Of a DNA stretch of 24,868 nucleotides, positions 23,486 through 24,868 are shown in pieces (within the stretch, counting starts at the first letter, position 1; every line of letters starts with the position of its first letter). The DNA comes from CAYLNH01 sp964384625 (GTDB lineage Bacteria > Verrucomicrobiota > Lentisphaeria > JABSQK01): the NCBI GenBank assembly GCA_964384625.1, contig CAYLNH010000091.1, positions 1 to 24,868 of the forward strand, written 5' to 3'. The notes beneath the pieces are model-generated. The model ran no database searches, was not told the origin of the DNA, and was given only the letters and a program-made list of their open reading frames with translations. Position numbers and translations under genes: made by a program.

Positions 23486-24616
23486 GTGTTCTACTACCTT
23501 TATGAACTGGCAACCGATACCGAGGGCACTTGGGGGCCCCTGCGGCTGTTCAGCTATATCACCTTCCGCGCCGGCGGCGCCGCGTTCTCGGCCTTCATCA
23601 TCTCCATCGTCTTCGGCCCGTTCACCGTACGCTTCCTTAAGGACCTGCAGTTTGTCGCGCCGAATCGTCTCGAAGGTCTGGTCGCCGACGACGAGGAGAC
23701 CAAGGCCAAGAAGAAGAACGTGCCGAGCATGGGCGGCATACTGATCCTCGGCGCCACCATCGTCTCCATCCTGCTGTGGGGGCGTCTCGGCAACAAACTG
23801 GTCCTGATCTTCCTGGTGCAGCTTATCCTGCTCGGCGGCCTCGGCTTCATGGACGATTACCTGAAGGTCGTCAAGAAATCGCGCGACGGACTGTCCAGCA
23901 AGATGAAGCTCCTCCTGCAGCTCGGCGTTGCGTTTGGCGCCGTTTACTGTCTCGACCGCGTAGACGAAACCCAGGACCTCATGCGACAACTCTACCTGCC
24001 CTTCCTGAAGCAACCGGTGCTGACGCTGCCGCTGATTGTCTTCCTGCTCTTCGGCGCCACAGTGGTGGTCGGTTCATCCAACGCGGTCAATTTGAGTGAC
24101 GGCATGGACGGACTGGCCACAGGCTGCGTGATCATGTGCGCCCTGACCTACGCCGCCTTCGCCTACATCTGCGGCCACTCTGAGTTCGCCAAGCACCTGA
24201 TTGTGCCGTACATCCAGAACAGCGGCGAGGTCGCGGTGATCGCTCTGGCCATTGCGGGCGCCTGTCTCGGCTATCTATGGTACAACTGCCACCCTGCCTC
24301 GATGTTTATGGGTGACACAGGCAGCCTGGCCCTGGGCGGGGCCATCGGTCTCATCGCGGTCCTGGTCAAACAGGAGATCCTGCTGATCCTCGTCGGCGGC
24401 ATCTTCGTCATCGAAGCCGGCTCGGTCATCCTGCAGGTCGGCTGTTTCAAACTGACGCGCAAACTGCTGGGCAGCCCGAAGCGGCTGTTCAAATGCGCCC
24501 CGATCCATCACCATTTCAAGATGCTCGGCTGGCCGGAGTCTCAGATCGTCACGCGTTTCTGGATCATCGCCGCCGTCCTTGCCGCCATGGGTCTGGCAAC
24601 GTTGAAACTCCGCTGA
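23486..24616 (+). CDS. mraY: Phospho-N-acetylmuramoyl-pentapeptide-transferase MraY
   Basis: A 376-aa integral membrane enzyme with about ten helices. It transfers phospho-MurNAc-pentapeptide from UDP to undecaprenyl phosphate, making lipid I. Signature residues are present: M122-D123-D124-YLK, N199-AVNLSDGMDGLA (D205, D208), FMGDTGSLALGG, and the H341-H-H343 loop reading PIHHHFKMLGWPE (Lys where Glu is common). GTG 23486 starts the typical MraY opening FYYLYEL. Upstream in-frame starts exist at TTG 23465 and GTG 23438, and the GGAGG at 23469-23473 is 12 nt from 23486, so the start is not certain. The gene stands alone: no murF, murD or other dcw-cluster genes follow, and a noncoding repeat array begins right after the stop. 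It is divergent from the MurJ-like gene. Confidence 0.96.
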   Translation: MFYYLYELATDTEGTWGPLRLFSYITFRAGGAAFSAFIISIVFGPFTVRFLKDLQFVAPNRLEGLVADDEETKAKKKNVPSMGGILILGATIVSILLWGRLGNKLVLIFLVQLILLGGLGFMDDYLKVVKKSRDGLSSKMKLLLQLGVAFGAVYCLDRVDETQDLMRQLYLPFLKQPVLTLPLIVFLLFGATVVVGSSNAVNLSDGMDGLATGCVIMCALTYAAFAYICGHSEFAKHLIVPYIQNSGEVAVIALAIAGACLGYLWYNCHPASMFMGDTGSLALGGAIGLIAVLVKQEILLILVGGIFVIEAGSVILQVGCFKLTRKLLGSPKRLFKCAPIHHHFKMLGWPESQIVTRFWIIAAVLAAMGLATLKLR

Positions 24617-24628
24617 CGCAAAGCGTCC

Positions 24629-24644
24629 GCGCCCTTTCGGGCGC
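24629..24644 (+). terminator. GC hairpin just after mraY
   Basis: GCGCCC (24629-24634) pairs with GGGCGC (24639-24644) around TTTC, 13 nt after the mraY stop. No U-tract follows on the plus strand. Its stem resembles the GCGCCCC-TTC-GGGGCGC stem of the 70-bp array. It may stop transcription or protect the 3' end. Confidence 0.5.
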
Positions 24645-24868
24645 AGCCCCCCTTTCCTCCCGGGCGCAGCCCCCCTTTCCTCCCGGGCGCAGCCCGCCTC
24701 CTCCCGGGCGCAGCCCACCTTTCCTCCCGGGCGCAAGCCGCCGGAGGCGGCACAATGTGTGGGTGCAGGGGGCGCACCCGCTCCCTGCCGGGGTCCAAGG
24801 GGCAGAGCCCCTTTCCTCCCGGGCGCAGCCCGCCTCCTCCCGGGCGCAGCCCGCCCTCCCGGGCGCAG
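24645..24868. repeat. Short-period GC repeat array with embedded palindromic element, running off the window
   Basis: TCCCGGGCGCA occurs seven times, at 24658, 24681, 24702, 24725, 24817, 24838 and 24857, with periods of 19-23 bp; the variable part is a C/T-rich GCCTTTCC-like spacer. Between copies four and five lies an unrelated block (24736-24813) carrying three hairpins: 24737-24751 (GCCGCC/GGCGGC), 24765-24788 (GCAGGG/CCCTGC) and 24797-24813 (AAGGGGC/GCCCCTT). The block with GCCGGGGTCCAAGGGGCAGAGCCCC resembles a palindromic intergenic repeat that I have seen across several phyla. No gene is apparent. Confidence 0.8.

Noticed and set aside
24275..24798. Minus-strand Gly/Arg-rich ORFs over the final array
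   Set aside because: They are translations of the TCCCGGGCGCA repeat and the antisense of mraY, in several overlapping frames, with no supporting signal.

Overview
The window is about 24.9 kb of GC-rich bacterial DNA, interrupted by one run of exactly 100 N (2073-2172) that looks like a scaffold gap. Several features point to the PVC superphylum, most likely Lentisphaerota/Kiritimatiellota or a relative. These are a prepilin of the FTLIELLVV...LLPALSQAK type with Ser instead of Gly before the cleavage site, a uroporphyrinogen-decarboxylase-like protein divergent from a cupin-AraC regulator, a TIM-barrel glycosidase-like protein with a CFCxxC motif, and an HflK-type protein coupled to a P-type ATPase. 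The organism makes peptidoglycan, since mraY and a MurJ-like flippase are present. The taxonomic call is inference from protein style only.

Layout. 1-784: a frameshifted transposase remnant in otherwise featureless sequence. 785-1708: a pseudopilin-like secreted protein. 1709-2523: a gene-free stretch filled by a ~70-bp tandem repeat array (eight visible copies, each with a GC hairpin) that spans the N gap. 2524-6186 (minus): a tightly overlapping operon hflK-like -> P1B-type ATPase with an unusual CPV motif -> HAD phosphatase. 6353-7504 (minus): a TIM-barrel glycosidase-like protein, divergent from 7623-9600 (plus), which holds a GT2 glycosyltransferase, tadA and a YjbQ-family protein. 9687-11908: a URO-D-like protein and an AraC regulator transcribed divergently around a 39-bp inverted-repeat region. 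12153-13260: a small STAS-like protein divergent from a nitroreductase. 13276-17986 (plus): a membrane/envelope cassette made of an 11-helix membrane protein with a C-terminal alpha/alpha-barrel-like domain, a 91-aa membrane protein, and a membrane-anchored HEAT/carbohydrate-binding/PA14-like protein. 18070-20433: a ClpA-type unfoldase behind a good sigma70-like promoter, convergent with a twin-CBS protein. 21065-24616: a MurJ-like flippase with a C-terminal extension, divergent from mraY. 24617-24868: a second GC-rich intergenic repeat array that runs off the window.

Start codons are varied. TTG is likely for the HAD protein and the 761-aa membrane protein, GTG for mraY and the PA14 protein, and apparently CTG for the MurJ-like protein, which is preceded by a perfect GGAGG at ideal spacing. 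Strong Shine-Dalgarno sequences are present for many genes but absent for the GT2 and tadA genes.

The most interesting items are the HflK/CPV-ATPase/HAD operon with its structured upstream region, the extended MurJ-like protein with its non-canonical start, the membrane-barrel/HEAT-PA14 cassette, and two hairpin-rich intergenic arrays plus the dispersed CTGACGCAA sequence. No CRISPR array, rRNA, tRNA or complete mobile element was found.
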